DNA of 64,000 nt from Astropecten irregularis (lineage: Eukaryota > Echinodermata > Asteroidea > Paxillosida > Astropectinidae), in NCBI GenBank assembly GCA_963971285.1, contig OZ020244.1, positions 3,162,001 to 3,226,000 on the forward strand. The letters are read 5' to 3'. Shown here in pieces: positions 36,101 through 46,403 of the stretch. The translations under genes and the position numbers were made by a program. Within the stretch, counting starts at the first letter, position 1. Each line of letters starts with the position of its first letter. The notes beneath the pieces are model-generated. The model saw only the letters and a program-made list of their open reading frames with translations, searched no databases and was not told the DNA's origin.

Positions 36101-39100
36101 TGCCACATTTGTCTGCTTGTTTGTCTGTTCTGTCAGGTGGTTGCTCACCTCAGTCAGACATGGCATTTCCACGTTTGTCTGCTTGTTTGTCCTTTCTGTC
36201 AGGTGGTTGCTCACCTCAGTCAGACATGGCATTGCCACGTTTGTCTGCTTGTTTGTCCGTTCTGTCAGGTGGTTGCTCACCTCAGTCAGACATGGGACAA
36301 TGCCACGTTTGTCTGCTTGTTTGTCCGTTCTGTCAGGTGGTTGCTCACCTCAGTCAGACATGGCATTGCCACGTTTGTCTGCTTGTTTGTCTGTTCTGTC
36401 AAATGGTTGCTCACCTCAGTCAGACATGGCATTGCCACGTTTGTCTGCTTGTTTGTCCGTTCTGTCAGGTGGTTGCTCACCTCAGTGAGACATGGCATTG
36501 CCATGTTTGTCTGCTTGTTTGACTGTTCTGTCAGGTGGTTGCTCACCTCAGTGAGACATGGCATTGCCACGTTTGTCTGCTTGTTTGTCTGTTCTGTCAG
36601 GTGGTTGCTCACCTCAGTCAGACATGGCATTGCCACGTTTGTCTGCTTGTTTGTCTGTTCTGTCAGGTGGTTGCTCACCTCAGTCAGACATGGCATATCC
36701 ACGTTTGTCTGCTTGTTTGTCCTTTCTGTCAGGTGGTTGCTCACCTCAGAGAGACATGACATTGTCAAGAGTCTCTAAAATCTTTTCCTTAATCCTAGTA
36801 CCTAATCAAGAATCTGCAAGATGGTTATGTCAATTACCTCTTTATCTTTTTTAACCTTGAGTGGACTTTAGCCCTGTTAAGAGTAACTGTCTATCAAATT
36901 GATTATTTAAGGGTCCCTGATTGTGGAATCGCAACCTGAATAGAAAGCTGCTTCAGTGGTTATGTAAAATTTGCAAACTTCTGGTTGGAAGAAAGGAAAC
37001 TGGCGTAGCCTTCCGGCTCATTTCAGCGGTATTATTATTGTCAACTTTCTACTTTTAACTTTCCAGGAAATATCACGCAAACAAATCCAGAAAGGTCATT
37101 TGGGCGGGTATAAAAAAACAACATTCAATTTTCAAGGAAACACCACACAAACAAATTCTTTCAAAGGTGAACAAATAAAAACTGACTGGAGCTGGACTTT
37201 TCAATGATTTAAAGGGTTGGTACAGAATTGGTAAGACAAAATACACTTCAAGATCACAGATCCACATAAAACTTGCACAGTATAATGGTGATGATAGGAG
37301 AAAACATCCCATGAAATGTTTTTGTCTTTAAATGCCATATTTGTTGAGAAATAAATGAAACTATTTTCCGATTGGAATAAATTGCTCGGAAGCGTTTTAT
37401 TCATTTGTTGAAATGTGTAACAGGTTTTCACTATTTTCTCGTGACCCAGATGGCTGTTTGACCTCAAACTTCTACAGGTTTGTCAGTTAAGGTATATGAT
37501 GGATAACATAATGTGCTTTCACTGTCAGCAACGGTTTTGTTGCAAAAACCAAATCTGTACCATCCCTTAAAAATTAATCCATGCAGTTTCCCTTGTGGTT
37601 ATTCAAATACCATCAGAAATGTGTTTTCTGTAATCCTCATAGTCTAAAACCCTTTATTATAAAGTTTAGTTAAGCTGGGGCTCCTAACAAGGGCAAAAAA
37701 TAAGGGTTTACAAAGTGCACTTGGAACTGTTGCCCAAACAGACAAGGGATGGTTAAGGGAAAGTACCGTAAATGTACCCAGACCTCCCGGTGAAAGGCTA
37801 ATAAGCATGGGGTCTGTCATATAACACCGATCACTTCAAAAGGCGATGGCATCTTTGATCTTTGAAAATGGATCAGTGACTCTGAAGGTAATTTTGTTTT
37901 TGTTATTTAAAGGTATAAAACATAATTGGTAAAGGTCACAGAACAGCACTCACACTTTGTCTGATCCAGCATGTATATGAAATGATAAACATGTCAACAT
38001 TTGAGCCCAATCAGAAATCTGGGTCATGAGAAAATAGCAAAAACTTTACTCAATTCTTCTTTATATAAAACATAAAGAATGGTTTTTGATCTTACCCCGA
38101 GATCATAACTGTTTTTGGTCTTTGTTTGACTAATTTCTGGATAAATACACTATTTCAGACGGAAATATTTTAACGGTATGTTTCTACCAGCACCATCTTC
38201 ATACCCTGAAAGTTCTACGTAAATCTGTGAACATTTCGGTTTGGGTATGTTACCAATCCTGTACGGTACCTTTAATTGGAGGGTCTACTAGCATGAAGCC
38301 TGTGCTTCAAGCGGGAAATGGATTGTCACGTACACCATCCGTTACATGAAAATTAATCCAACAGTCTTTATGTAATGTATAATTGAATAACTTCCCTACG
38401 GCATGAAATTACACACATGTGTGTATGGGAGGCAGCCGCAGTCACTTACTACATCTGTGTCCAAAATACTTCCTTATGGCTTGGAATTACACATGTGCCT
38501 ATGGAAGATTCAAGACAGCCACAGTCACTACAATAGACTCATTGAAGCCATAGTCCAAGCCCTACTTGCCGAGAACCCATGCTTAGTAGTCAGAAACCAA
38601 CATGATGTTACTATGTGATAGTATAATTGGGTGTGGAATCCAGGGTACAAGACATGAGCCCGCATCCATATGCAATGGCTATGGCATCAAGTTCCGCATA
38701 TACATGTATGTCTGGGAAAGCCACTAGCCAGTGGCTTTAGCAAATTCCCATTGACTTCATTGTTACAATAAGCCATAGCCAAGTGATATTGATAAAGCCT
38801 GAGTAGCCTAGCAGTCTGGAACCCATACTCGTTGCAACAGTCAAACACTAACTTGAACAAGCAGTGCACTGGCTACTTACCTGGTGAGAGGCAGTCGGAG
38901 AAGCGTTCTCCTATCGTTGCTAATAGTAATTCCTTCCATGCTCTTCCCTGGAAAAAAACAAATAATAATTTTTAATTATGAGCAGGGAGAAAGTTTGGAT
39001 TGAAGTGTTACGAGCTATTCAGCCTAACTGACTAAACCTCAAGGAAGGATATGACTAATATTCTTGTTCGGTTATAAATCTCCTTTTCATTCATCTACAG

Positions 39101-42100
39101 GTACTCTCTAATCCCTCCCTGCTTTTAGCATTCCACTTCTCCCTCTTGCCTTGCCTATCTTGATCTCCAATCCTCTCATTAACTCATTTGTTAATCCCCA
39201 ACCCCCAGTGCCACTCCTTCCCATCCTTTTGTAGTCTGTTACCATTGATCTTGCCTATCTGACCCCCGTTTGTCTAACTAATCTTACCTTCCCCCACTCT
39301 CCAACTACCCCCCTTCCCTTTGTCCATATCCTCTCATCCATTCATGTATGCTTCTTTCACTGGCATGTTCTTGTAGTTCATCATATAGAGGTTATTCACC
39401 GACGTCATAAAATCACGTGATTGGCCGTCAAGCTTTTCTATGTTGTCCATGGTTACCACACTGTACGTTGTGTGTGCACTGAAGCGTATTGTTTCGCGTG
39501 TGCAATCATTGTGCTTGACGGCCAATGACGTCACATAAATAACCTCTATAGCCTTTGAGAAAGATCCTGCTAGGATCGAAACACGTCAGGCCCTCCTAAC
39601 TCCAAGCATTTGATATATTTCAGGTCATTTTGGCTGATGAGCAGTTTGCAGCAGTTTATTACTTGTATTAATTTTAAATGAGTAAGGTAATGAAGAAAAT
39701 GAATTCTCCATTTCATTGACATCACAAATTGAAGGGGAAAAAAAGAGAGCCAAAACTGTAGACATTATGCAGAACATTTGGGTATTTCGCAACATTTATT
39801 TTCCATAAAGGGCTGCTTAATGAATCTTACCCCCGTTTCAGACAGGTGTTCCAGCGTCGCGCCGAACCAATTGAAAGGCAAGATATGAAACCCTAACCCC
39901 CTAGACATTTGTACTCAATACCTTTCTCAGCCTAACACACTCCAACAGCCTGGAGTGTCAGGTAATGTCCACTGTACTCAACCTGTTATACTCCAACAGA
40001 TTACTCTATAACAACGGTACACAGCTCATCAAGTTCCAACAGTTGCTTACTGTTGGAATTTGGCAGACTGTGTACATAAGGCCCTATGCAAAAACAAACA
40101 TCATTTACACATGGTATCAATCTTAGCAAATTCCAACAACTGTACCCTCCTCAGCCTAACAGATCCCAACAAAACATAATGTTGGAGTTTGAAGGGCCTG
40201 GGGGCGTTAGGGTTAAGTACATGGGAAGTTTGATGTCAGAAACAATTTGGAGCGACCAGGCGCACCTGATGCCAAAAGATCGACGGTCTGGGTCGTTCAG
40301 AACGGCGCTAGAGCGACATCGTTTTAGATGTCGCTCTAGTCATGAGCCGAACTCAATGTAAATGTATGTAAATTTATGCAAATAAGCAGTGACTTGCAGA
40401 CATATCCCACAACGCTAATGCACAGCGCTTTGATTTTCTTGGAAAGGCGCTTTATAAATGCTCGTTATTATTAATGCATACATACAAAACTTTTTGGCGT
40501 GAAAATAAGTACAAGACGCCTGCCGGCCATACATCATAGGGTGCACTTTTCAATAGACCTTTGCCCAGGAATACAACAAACAAAACAAATGATTTTGAAG
40601 GCAAAGTCAAAGATGGGGTAGACCTAATAGTAATAAAAAATTATGACAGCTACAATGCCAGTTCTGCTAACCGTGCGCCATTGAAAGCTCTCTATTTTCT
40701 CAATTCTCACCGTTTGTTCTTTAGGAATTTTGAACTTCCAATCCCCTCCACTTGCATTGCACGGATCCTCCCTAGAACAAAAGAAAATTCGATAAAGTCA
40801 TTGCACAAAAGACATTTGAAAGGTGAACAAAGAAAAATTGATTGGAGAGGGATTCGAACCAGCAACTTCCGGAATACTGTACCAGTGGCTCTACCAACTG
40901 AGCTCCCCTGCCCTGTTGGCAGTGTACCACACTGTTAGTCATCTTTGTTTGTTTGCAATTTTCTTCTCTCAAAAAATATTGCACGCTTTTAATACCTGTT
41001 TCCCTGGTCACCATGTCCTTCTTTGTTCTGATCCTCTCATCCATTTATGTGTCTCTTTACTAGCATGTTCTTGTCCTCTTGTCACTTAGCCTTTGAGAAA
41101 GATCCTGCTAGGATCGAAATGTCAGGCCCTCCTAACTATGACCATTTAGCCTTTGAGAAAGATCCTGCTAGGATCAAAACGTCAGGCCCTCCTAACTATG
41201 ACCATTTAGCCTTTGAGAAAGATCATGCTAGGATCAAAATATCAGGCCCTCCTAACTCTGACCATTTAGCCTTTGAGAAAGATCATGCTAGGATCGAAAC
41301 GTCAGGCCCTCCTAACTCTGACCATTTAGCCTTTGAGAAAGATCCTGCTAGGATCGAAACGTCAGGCCCTCCTAACTCTGACCATTTAGCCTTTGAGAAA
41401 GATCATGCTAGGATCGAAACGTCAGGCCCTCCTAACTCTGACCATTTAGCCTTTGAGAAAGATCCTGCTAGGATCAAAACCTCAGGCCCTCCTAACTATG
41501 ACCATTTAGCCTTTGAGACAGAGATCATGCTAGGATCAAAACGTCAGGCCCTCCTAACATTGACCATTTAGCCTTTGACAAAGATCCTGCTAGGATCAAA
41601 ACATCAGGCCATCCTTACTCTGACCATTTAGCTTTTGAGACAGATCCTACTAGGATCAAAACATCAGGTCCTCCTACCTCTGACCATTTAGCTTTTGAGA
41701 CAGATCATGCTACGATCGAAACGTATGCACATCAGGGACTGGGGCTGGCCAGGGGTCGATTTCATTAAGTCCTTCGAACAATCGTAACTCAAGCATGTCA
41801 AATTACGAAGGATAACCCATCGTATCCTATGTAGGGCAGGGCTGCATCACAAGTCCTACGATTGATAGTAAGTTACGATGAGTTTGGTAAAATCGACCCC
41901 TGGCTTTATATTGATTGACCCCGACCAGTATTAAAGTTTCTCTCTCTTAGGTAGTTGCAGAGCTTACCACATAGGCTTGATGTCATCTTTCATCAGGTGG
42001 TAGCTGAAACGATATCCTAGCTTGTCAACATCTGGGATGTTGTTGTATACAGCCCAGAAGCTCTGCAAACAAAAAGGCAACACACCGCATCACAAAAGGT

Positions 42101-45013
42101 TAACCCTAAGATAATTTTCTCAGAAAGATGTCTTTCTGTGATATCATGGAAAGACATCTTTCAAAGAACGTCTTGGGAGTGGCTTTTCCAATATAATTTT
42201 CTAAATGTTAATGCGGAAATGCAGCTCTGGTCATTTTAAGCTTACTGACAGGCAATTTTCGTAAACAAATCTGGATAAGAAGTCATACTCCTTAAACCAA
42301 TTTCTTTTTAAAACTGCGTTCAGAATAAGGAAAGAGGTGATCAAAGTCACTGGATGTCGTGTTGCTGGTAGCGACGTTTTGGCTGCTGGTACTGCTAGCC
42401 TTCATCAGGCAAGTGAAGAACTGGATGCTGCGGTGTCCGTCATATACTGCTGGTCCACGTGCATGTTCACCGTACTGTGTTCAGCGGACGCCGAATGGGT
42501 CACTATAGTTGACATTATACGGTTGACGTCTTCGGCGTGGTTTCGGTTTCCTCTAGTGGTTCCATCTGGTACGTGGTAGTGGTTGTGGTGTTGAAAAGTA
42601 GGTAGCCAGAATCCAGGGATGTCGATACCACTGTCCCGGTTGACACTGAAGCTACGCCGAAGACACCCCACAGCCAACCGCAGAGTGACCCGTTCGACGT
42701 CCACTGGAGTGACCTTTTCGACATCTGCAGGACACGGTACAGTGAATGCAGATGCAGAATAGGATAACGTTCACACCGCAGCATCCATCCTTTGGCTACC
42801 TGATGAAGGCTAGCAGTTCCAGCAGCCGAAACATCGCTACCAGCAACACGACATCGCGTGACTTTGATCACCTTTTTTCCTTATCTGTATCTACCACGAT
42901 GAAGATCCCTTTCCTTTCTAATGTTTAAAATGTTTTGTGAAATGGGAGCCAATCCTCGAGCTCTTCTTAAGGTGGGATTATCTTCAATTGAGGATGATGT
43001 ATGGTCAATAGGTCACATACCTCCACAGTGGATACTTTGTAGATGTTCTGCAGATTGGCTTCCACCTGAGCAGCTGTAGAGCCTGGTATTGATCTATTCA
43101 TACAAAGAAACAGTACAAGTAATTCTAAATTAATGGGTACTGAAGATAAACACACTTAGAGAGAGATACTCCAATACTTGTTCGGTCCAGCAAACGAAGA
43201 GCCGAGCCAGGCCTGTGCCTTCCGGCCTGTAATCCTTGTCTTGTCAGCCCTGAACTTCAATACAATAGAGCTGCTTAAAATCAATCAAGCCTGGCTTCTG
43301 GATACTGTCCATGATCAATGTGGACTTAATAATGATCTGTCAATCAGGTTTATGCCAACTACGATCCAGGACACAGCAGGGGCTTGAAGCTGATAGTTCA
43401 AGGCTGGGGATTATAGACGCCAAAGATCCCAGGGAAAGCCCAGGCCTGTCCTGGCTTTTCAGTGGTTGGGCCTGGAGTCTTTGGCTTCTATAATCCCTGG
43501 CCTTGAACTATCAACTTCAAGTTCAAGCCCCTGCTGTGTCCATCCTGGATAACAATTGGCATAAACCTGATAGAAAGAATGAGACCACACTGATCATGGA
43601 CAGTATCAAAAAGTCAGGCTTGAATGATTTTGAGCAGCTCTATTGTGATGTATTGTTCAAGGGCCCAGGCCAGTTCAGGCTTTTCAATGACTTGGTCTGA
43701 CTTACATACTGTACTATTAACAATGATTAAAGTTTCTCTCCCTTATTTCAAAGTTATTCTTTGTAAGTAAAACCTTATCAACAATGAAACCTTGACAAGG
43801 ATGGTGTATGAAGGCTACCTGCATTTTTGTTTGAAAATAAATACAAACAACAATCCAAAAACACGACTGATAGGCCTTTTCACATGATCAAAATTATCTG
43901 GGTAGTACACGGGTCCAACCCTTGTACAAGTGACTGAGGAGTCTGAAAAGTGTACCAGTCTGATTAACAACCATGACACTACGGCTGTTTCACGTCAGAG
44001 TAAAATGAATAAGCATGCACAATAAATTCAACAGATGCACAAAACAGCTGTTGGTTATTGCCATCTGATTTATCAGACTGGTGCTTTTTCAAACTACTTT
44101 GGTGAAACCTTGGAGTAGTCTGGGATTCAACCATTTTATTCTCTTGTCGGATTCCCCTTCAAAGATCCTGCATACTTAAATGATGCGCCATACAGTACAT
44201 GTACATGTACAATATCAACCAGATAATGAAAGTTTGGACATTGTGCATGATCCTAAAGCGAAGCCCCCTGTCTTTTTTTGTTGTAATTTCTGGGGAATGG
44301 CAATTTTTTCACAAAATAGCAAGTTGACCATAGTTTATCAAGTAGGAATCGGCATTGTTCTTTCAAACACTATTTTGCCATTCCCTTTCTCCAATTGGCC
44401 AATCCTGCAAAATAATATTTATTTACAGAAAGAAGGGCGGCATGACATATTGCGAATTGGCCAATCAGAAGAATGACAGTGCTAGCAAAATACACACTTT
44501 CCAAGTTCCATAATACTTGTAAAATTTCAGCTTGTTAAACTTCTTTTGACGGCATTTCCATACAACTGTGACAGGCCAGGGTGCCCAGGTTCCAGAGTAA
44601 CCTGGGGTGCGTTCCACTCCAGCTAACTAAGCGCACGGCGCACAATATAAAGCAATAGAGTGGACGGTTCTACCGTCAGTGTTCTGTAATGTTATCTAAA
44701 TGTACTTCATGCATTCATGCAGGATGATTTGTGGGGAAAGTTCGGTGCCGGAAAAAATATACCGGCTAAATTAACAAGCAACACTTAACGTAGGCCAAAC
44801 CACCGAGCAGCGCAAATCAATTTTGACGTTAGTTTTTATCGTTAATTTATGACCACACCTGTCCAGCCAAAACGTCCAAGGGGTGTTGAGGGGGACGCCT
44901 GTGGTCTCCAGCTCGCCAGTCGGGGGAATGGAGTCGAATTGGACATCTTCTGAGCCGCTAGGAATCCCTCCAAGATCCGAGTCCGCTAGCTGACCGACCT
45001 CCAAAGCCGCCAT
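33119..45013 (-). CDS. EIF4E3: Eukaryotic translation initiation factor 4E type 3 (class III cap-binding protein), complete, 6 exons
   Basis: Exons: 45013-44859, 43093-43021, 42062-41968, 40771-40711, 38947-38881 and 33312-33119. All introns are GT-AG with compatible phases; the exons sum to 645 nt, that is 214 residues plus TAG (human EIF4E3 has 224). Key stretches are GVPLNTPWTFWLDR (human GVPLHSSWTFWLDR), STAAQVEANLQNIYKV, SFWAVYNNIPDV, GGDWKFKIPKEQ, WKELLLATIGERFSDC and GVSVSIR...LQVWN. Trp108-Glu109 matches the cap-stacking Trp102-Glu103 of mouse eIF4E. The Trp56 position is Val62, as expected of class III, which binds the m7G cap with only one aromatic side. The product should bind mRNA caps in cytoplasm or nucleus and may compete with eIF4E. 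The start at 45013 (GAACATGG context) was chosen over an in-frame ATG at 45037. The gene is divergent from SMIM30, 1.2 kb away. The last intron (33313-38880) carries a 2.9-kb minisatellite. Confidence 0.95.
33838..36770. repeat. 76/66-bp minisatellite in the last intron of EIF4E3
   Basis: About 40 tandem units. The long unit is 76 bp (contains CCACCACCTTCTACG); a 66-bp version lacks ACCACCTTCT and dominates after about 35480. Because 76 is not a multiple of three and no forward frame has a stop, the plus strand stays open in all frames, giving apparent proteins up to 722 aa. The 66-bp part gives 22-residue repeats on the minus strand. Higher-order structure: a roughly 598-bp block repeats (markers CTAGCTTT at 34471/35069 and ATTGCTACC at 34533/35131), and a 532-bp block repeats (TGGGACAATG at 35761/36293). 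The array lies in the intron between 33313 and 38880. Confidence 0.93.
37207..37570. mobile_element. MITE-A-like relative with GGGTTGGTACAGAATTGG ends
   Basis: Ends TTTAAAGGGTTGGTACAGAA and ACCAAATCTGTACCATCCCT are inverted. Same length and layout as MITE-A (half, central GGAATAAATTGCTCGG, half), and its right half resembles MITE-B. In EIF4E3's last intron. Confidence 0.7.
37907..38275. mobile_element. MITE-B/MITE-A hybrid
   Basis: Left half is MITE-B type (AATTGGTAAAGGTCACAGAA, GAGAAAATAGCAAAAAC), right half is MITE-A type (CTGGATAAATACACTATTTC, TACCAGCACCATCTTCATAC). The two join at the central GATCTTACCCCGAGATC hairpin. In EIF4E3's last intron. Confidence 0.75.
39384..39550. mobile_element. 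Foldback element with CRE-like words, EIF4E3 intron 4
   Basis: TATAGAGGTTATTCACCGAC and TTGGCCGTCAAGC pair with GCTTGACGGCCAA and TAAATAACCTCTATA. It interrupts a dispersed copy of the 41085-type repeat (GGCATGTTCTTG before, GCCTTTGAGAAAGATCC after). Flanking TA/TA. Confidence 0.82.
40309..40340. repeat. Perfect hairpin in EIF4E3 intron 4
   Basis: CTAGAGCGACATC and GATGTCGCTCTAG are separated by six bases. The surroundings (39890-40200) also hold several CCAACAG/CTGTTGG inverted words, so this is probably part of an old foldback element. Confidence 0.5.
40820..40962 (-). mobile_element. tRNA-derived SINE next to EIF4E3 exon 4
   Basis: A second copy of the 32703-32840 family: minus-strand AGCTCAGTTGGTAGAGCC and GGTTCGAATCC, with the tail CAATTTTTCTTTGTTCACC. 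It sits about 50 bp upstream of the 40771 splice acceptor. Fragments of the same family lie at 23648-23698 and 37160-37200. Confidence 0.7.
41085..41725. repeat. 60-bp tandem array (GATCCTGCTAGGATCGAAACGTC unit)
   Basis: About eleven units. Those from 41088 to 41515 are exactly 60 bp and differ at a few sites (ACTATG/ACTCTG; CCTGC/CATGC). Each holds the imperfect palindrome GATCCTGCTAGGATC and the word AACGTC. The 60-bp period gives a meaningless 20-residue repeat ORF. Single units of the same motif lie near 2385, 6705, 39555, 50945 (inverted) and 53830/53930. The array lies about 30 bp downstream of a dispersed-repeat head (CTCTCATCCATTTATGTGT). Confidence 0.92.
41752..41901. mobile_element. 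MITE-E copy in EIF4E3 intron 3
   Basis: GGGGTCGATTTCATTAAGTC to TTTGGTAAAATCGACCCC. It lies 66 bp from exon 3 (41968) and directly after the 60-bp array. Confidence 0.82.
42325..42894. mobile_element. Foldback MITE, CTGATGAAGGCTAGCAG / GAAACATCG ends
   Basis: Inverted arms of about 95 bp (AAGGAAAGAGGTGATCAAAG ... CTTCATCAGGC; inverse CTGATGAAGGCTAGCAGTTC ... GTGACTTTGATCACC) around a second internal inverted pair (CGTCTTCGGCGTGG / CTACGCCGAAGACA). In EIF4E3 intron 2. Confidence 0.87.
43240..43672. mobile_element. Long foldback element in EIF4E3 intron 1
   Basis: Arms CAATAGAGCTGCTTAAAATC ... GATACTGTCCATGATCA and inverse, continuing inward to AGCAGGGGCTTGAAG / CTTCAAGTTCAAGCCCCTGC, with a central AGGCCTGTCCTGG region. 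A fragment of an arm lies at 3667-3740 in ROCO intron 3. Confidence 0.83.
43673..44858. other. EIF4E3 intron 1, remainder
   Basis: 43870-44105 contains inverted TCTGAAAAGTGTACCAGTCT / AGACTGGTGCTTTTTCAAAC arms (a further diverged foldback), and 44390-44465 carries TTGGCCAATC twice. No exon. Confidence 0.4.
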
Positions 45014-45047
45014 GTTCAGCTCGGTGTCAGTGTGCAATAATCACTGT

Positions 45048-45075
45048 CACGTGATCATAACACAGGATGACGTCA
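45048..45075. promoter_or_regulatory. E-box/CLEAR-like and CRE-like sites upstream of EIF4E3
   Basis: GTCACGTGAT (palindromic CACGTG, 45048-45053) and TGACGTCA (a full CRE palindrome, 45068-45075) lie 35 and 55 bases upstream of the EIF4E3 ATG. Both are within a core-promoter distance. USF/TFE-type and CREB/ATF-type factors bind these words in animals; their use here is inferred. Both could also serve the divergent SMIM30 unit. Confidence 0.4.
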
Positions 45076-45082
45076 AGACACA

Positions 45083-45196
45083 ATGCGTTCGTTTAGTTTT
45101 CTCAAGTCAACCCTAGTCAACCCTCTTGCAGGATTAGTGGAGTAAACGCGACCATTCTCAGGACAAAACTGACCCATGGATGCTAAACGAACGCAG
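45083..45196. mobile_element. Small foldback with GCGTTCGTTTAG ends
   Basis: AATGCGTTCGTTTAG and CTAAACGAACGCA are inverted. It lies 70 bp upstream of the EIF4E3 start. A related element is at 52458-52573. Confidence 0.65.
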
Positions 45197-45604
45197 CATC
45201 ATGTAGCGCATTGTACGCAGATGACCTTTTATCTCTTGCATTGTGCAATGTGTAGTCACGTACCGCCCATCAATACGAAACTCCACCCATCTTGAAGGGC
45301 GTTTAAATTACGGAGGCGTTCTGAAAGGACTAGGGTTAAACTTTTGAAATAACTTTCATGGACTATTAGTTTTGGAACAAATCATTTCTAAATGTCTAAT
45401 AATCAAATAAAATTCCAATGTTGTGGATGCTGGAAAGGGGAGGGGCATACAGCAAAATCGGGAGGAGGGCATCCAATTCGCGGTAAAAACTTGTAATAAT
45501 ATTCTGCGACAGGTACAATTGATACTTCATTTGTGCACAAATAACTGCATTAAAAATGATAAATACACGACTGGAATATTGATCTTTAATGGTAGGCCTA
45601 CAAT

Positions 45605-46020
45605 ATAACAGGATTTTACACTTACAGGATATAAAGATTGTAGAAACAATAAAACATGCCGTAATTTTTTTTTTCTGTCTGAAATACATTTACAATTATA
45701 GGGAAACGAAATGAAGTGTTTTTAACCTGCCATGACCTCCCATCTCGCATCTCGCCTAGAGAGATTGCAATCCAGAAAGGAGTACAACAAAAGACCCCAA
45801 AAGTTTTGATCTTGGGGTGAGATCAAAACTCCTGTGAATAGATTTGAAAATAACATGAGCGTTTTTCACCGTTTTCTCAAAAAGTGGGCACCGTGTGGGA
45901 CTGGAAATTTCACAGATGACTGTTATTTTATCTTTCTTGACATTAATGTTTGCATTATTTTTTGAATCTGCATTATTTTTTTTTCTTTGACAAGAACCAC
46001 TAAATCAAGTTAATTTTAAG
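45605..46020. mobile_element. MITE-A copy upstream of SMIM30
   Basis: Degraded ends but a clear interior: GGATATAAAGATTGTAGAAA, the centre TTTTGATCTTGGGGTGAGATC, and CACAGATGACTGTTATTTTA. An unrelated 50-bp stretch (CCTGCCATGACCTCCCATCT) is inserted in the left half. Occupies much of the EIF4E3-SMIM30 intergenic space. Confidence 0.7.
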
Positions 46021-46229
46021 CTGTAAAAATGAACAGCGCCCTCTGTAATCCATTGAGTGCCAGGTTGAATCTTTTGTCGTCAGTGTCACGAGATCGTCTG
46101 TTCTAAATGCAAAATGCCACAAAATGATACACCATTCACTTTATGCAGTAGAAGTCAGGGTACCAGACTGATTCCTAAACGTTAAAAGTGCCACCTTGAT
46201 CGCAAACGTCCAGTAAAAAACTCATCAAA

Positions 46230-46403
46230 ATGGCTGAAACCTGGCAATTTGTCCTTTTCATCATGGCTGTGTGCCTACCAGTCGTGTCTGCATTTGATGC
46301 AGGTGATGCTATTGCCCTGATATTCGGGCTAATCTTCGGCATCCTCGGCATATGCGCCTGTCTCGGATGCTATGCCCGAAAAAGATCTGGTGGAAATTTG
46401 TAA
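46230..46403 (+). CDS. SMIM30: Small integral membrane protein 30
   Basis: A 57-codon ORF in one exon, short enough to fall below usual length cut-offs. Residues 1-22 are a hydrophobic signal-like segment ending LPVVSA. Then follow FDAGDAIALIFG, a membrane segment (about 27-48) and the basic tail CYARKRSGGNL. Human SMIM30 (59 aa, as I recall it) has LPVVEAVEAGDAIALLLG, then ITGICACLGVYARKRNG; the shared cores GDAIAL, GICACLG and YARKR make orthology clear. The family is a short ER/membrane microprotein, and in human the transcript was first catalogued as non-coding LINC00998. The start has A at -3 and G at +4. An AATAAA lies 263 bases after the stop. Its neighbour EIF4E3 is divergent. The upstream 600 bases are largely a MITE-A copy, so the promoter or a 5' UTR exon may lie inside or beyond that element. 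Confidence 0.92.
   Translation: MAETWQFVLFIMAVCLPVVSAFDAGDAIALIFGLIFGILGICACLGCYARKRSGGNL

Noticed and set aside
33822-36778. Very long plus-strand ORFs (up to 722 codons) with Cys/Val-rich repeats, and minus-strand 22-residue repeats
   Set aside because: They follow from a stop-free tandem unit read in all frames; there is no start or gene context, and the array lies in an EIF4E3 intron.
39270-39330. Minus-strand stretch with a GAAG/GTAAGA donor and a GGSW-like word, first considered as EIF4E3 exon 4
   Set aside because: Its acceptor gives the wrong phase. The exon at 40711-40771 fits both phases and the family sequence (GGDWKFKIPKE), so the stretch is chance in pyrimidine-rich DNA.
41047-41571. 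ORF of 174 codons with a 20-residue repeat
   Set aside because: Translation of the 60-bp tandem array; single units elsewhere are not open.
41085-41725. CRISPR-like array
   Set aside because: The units are continuous 60-bp repeats without unique spacers, in a eukaryotic genome.
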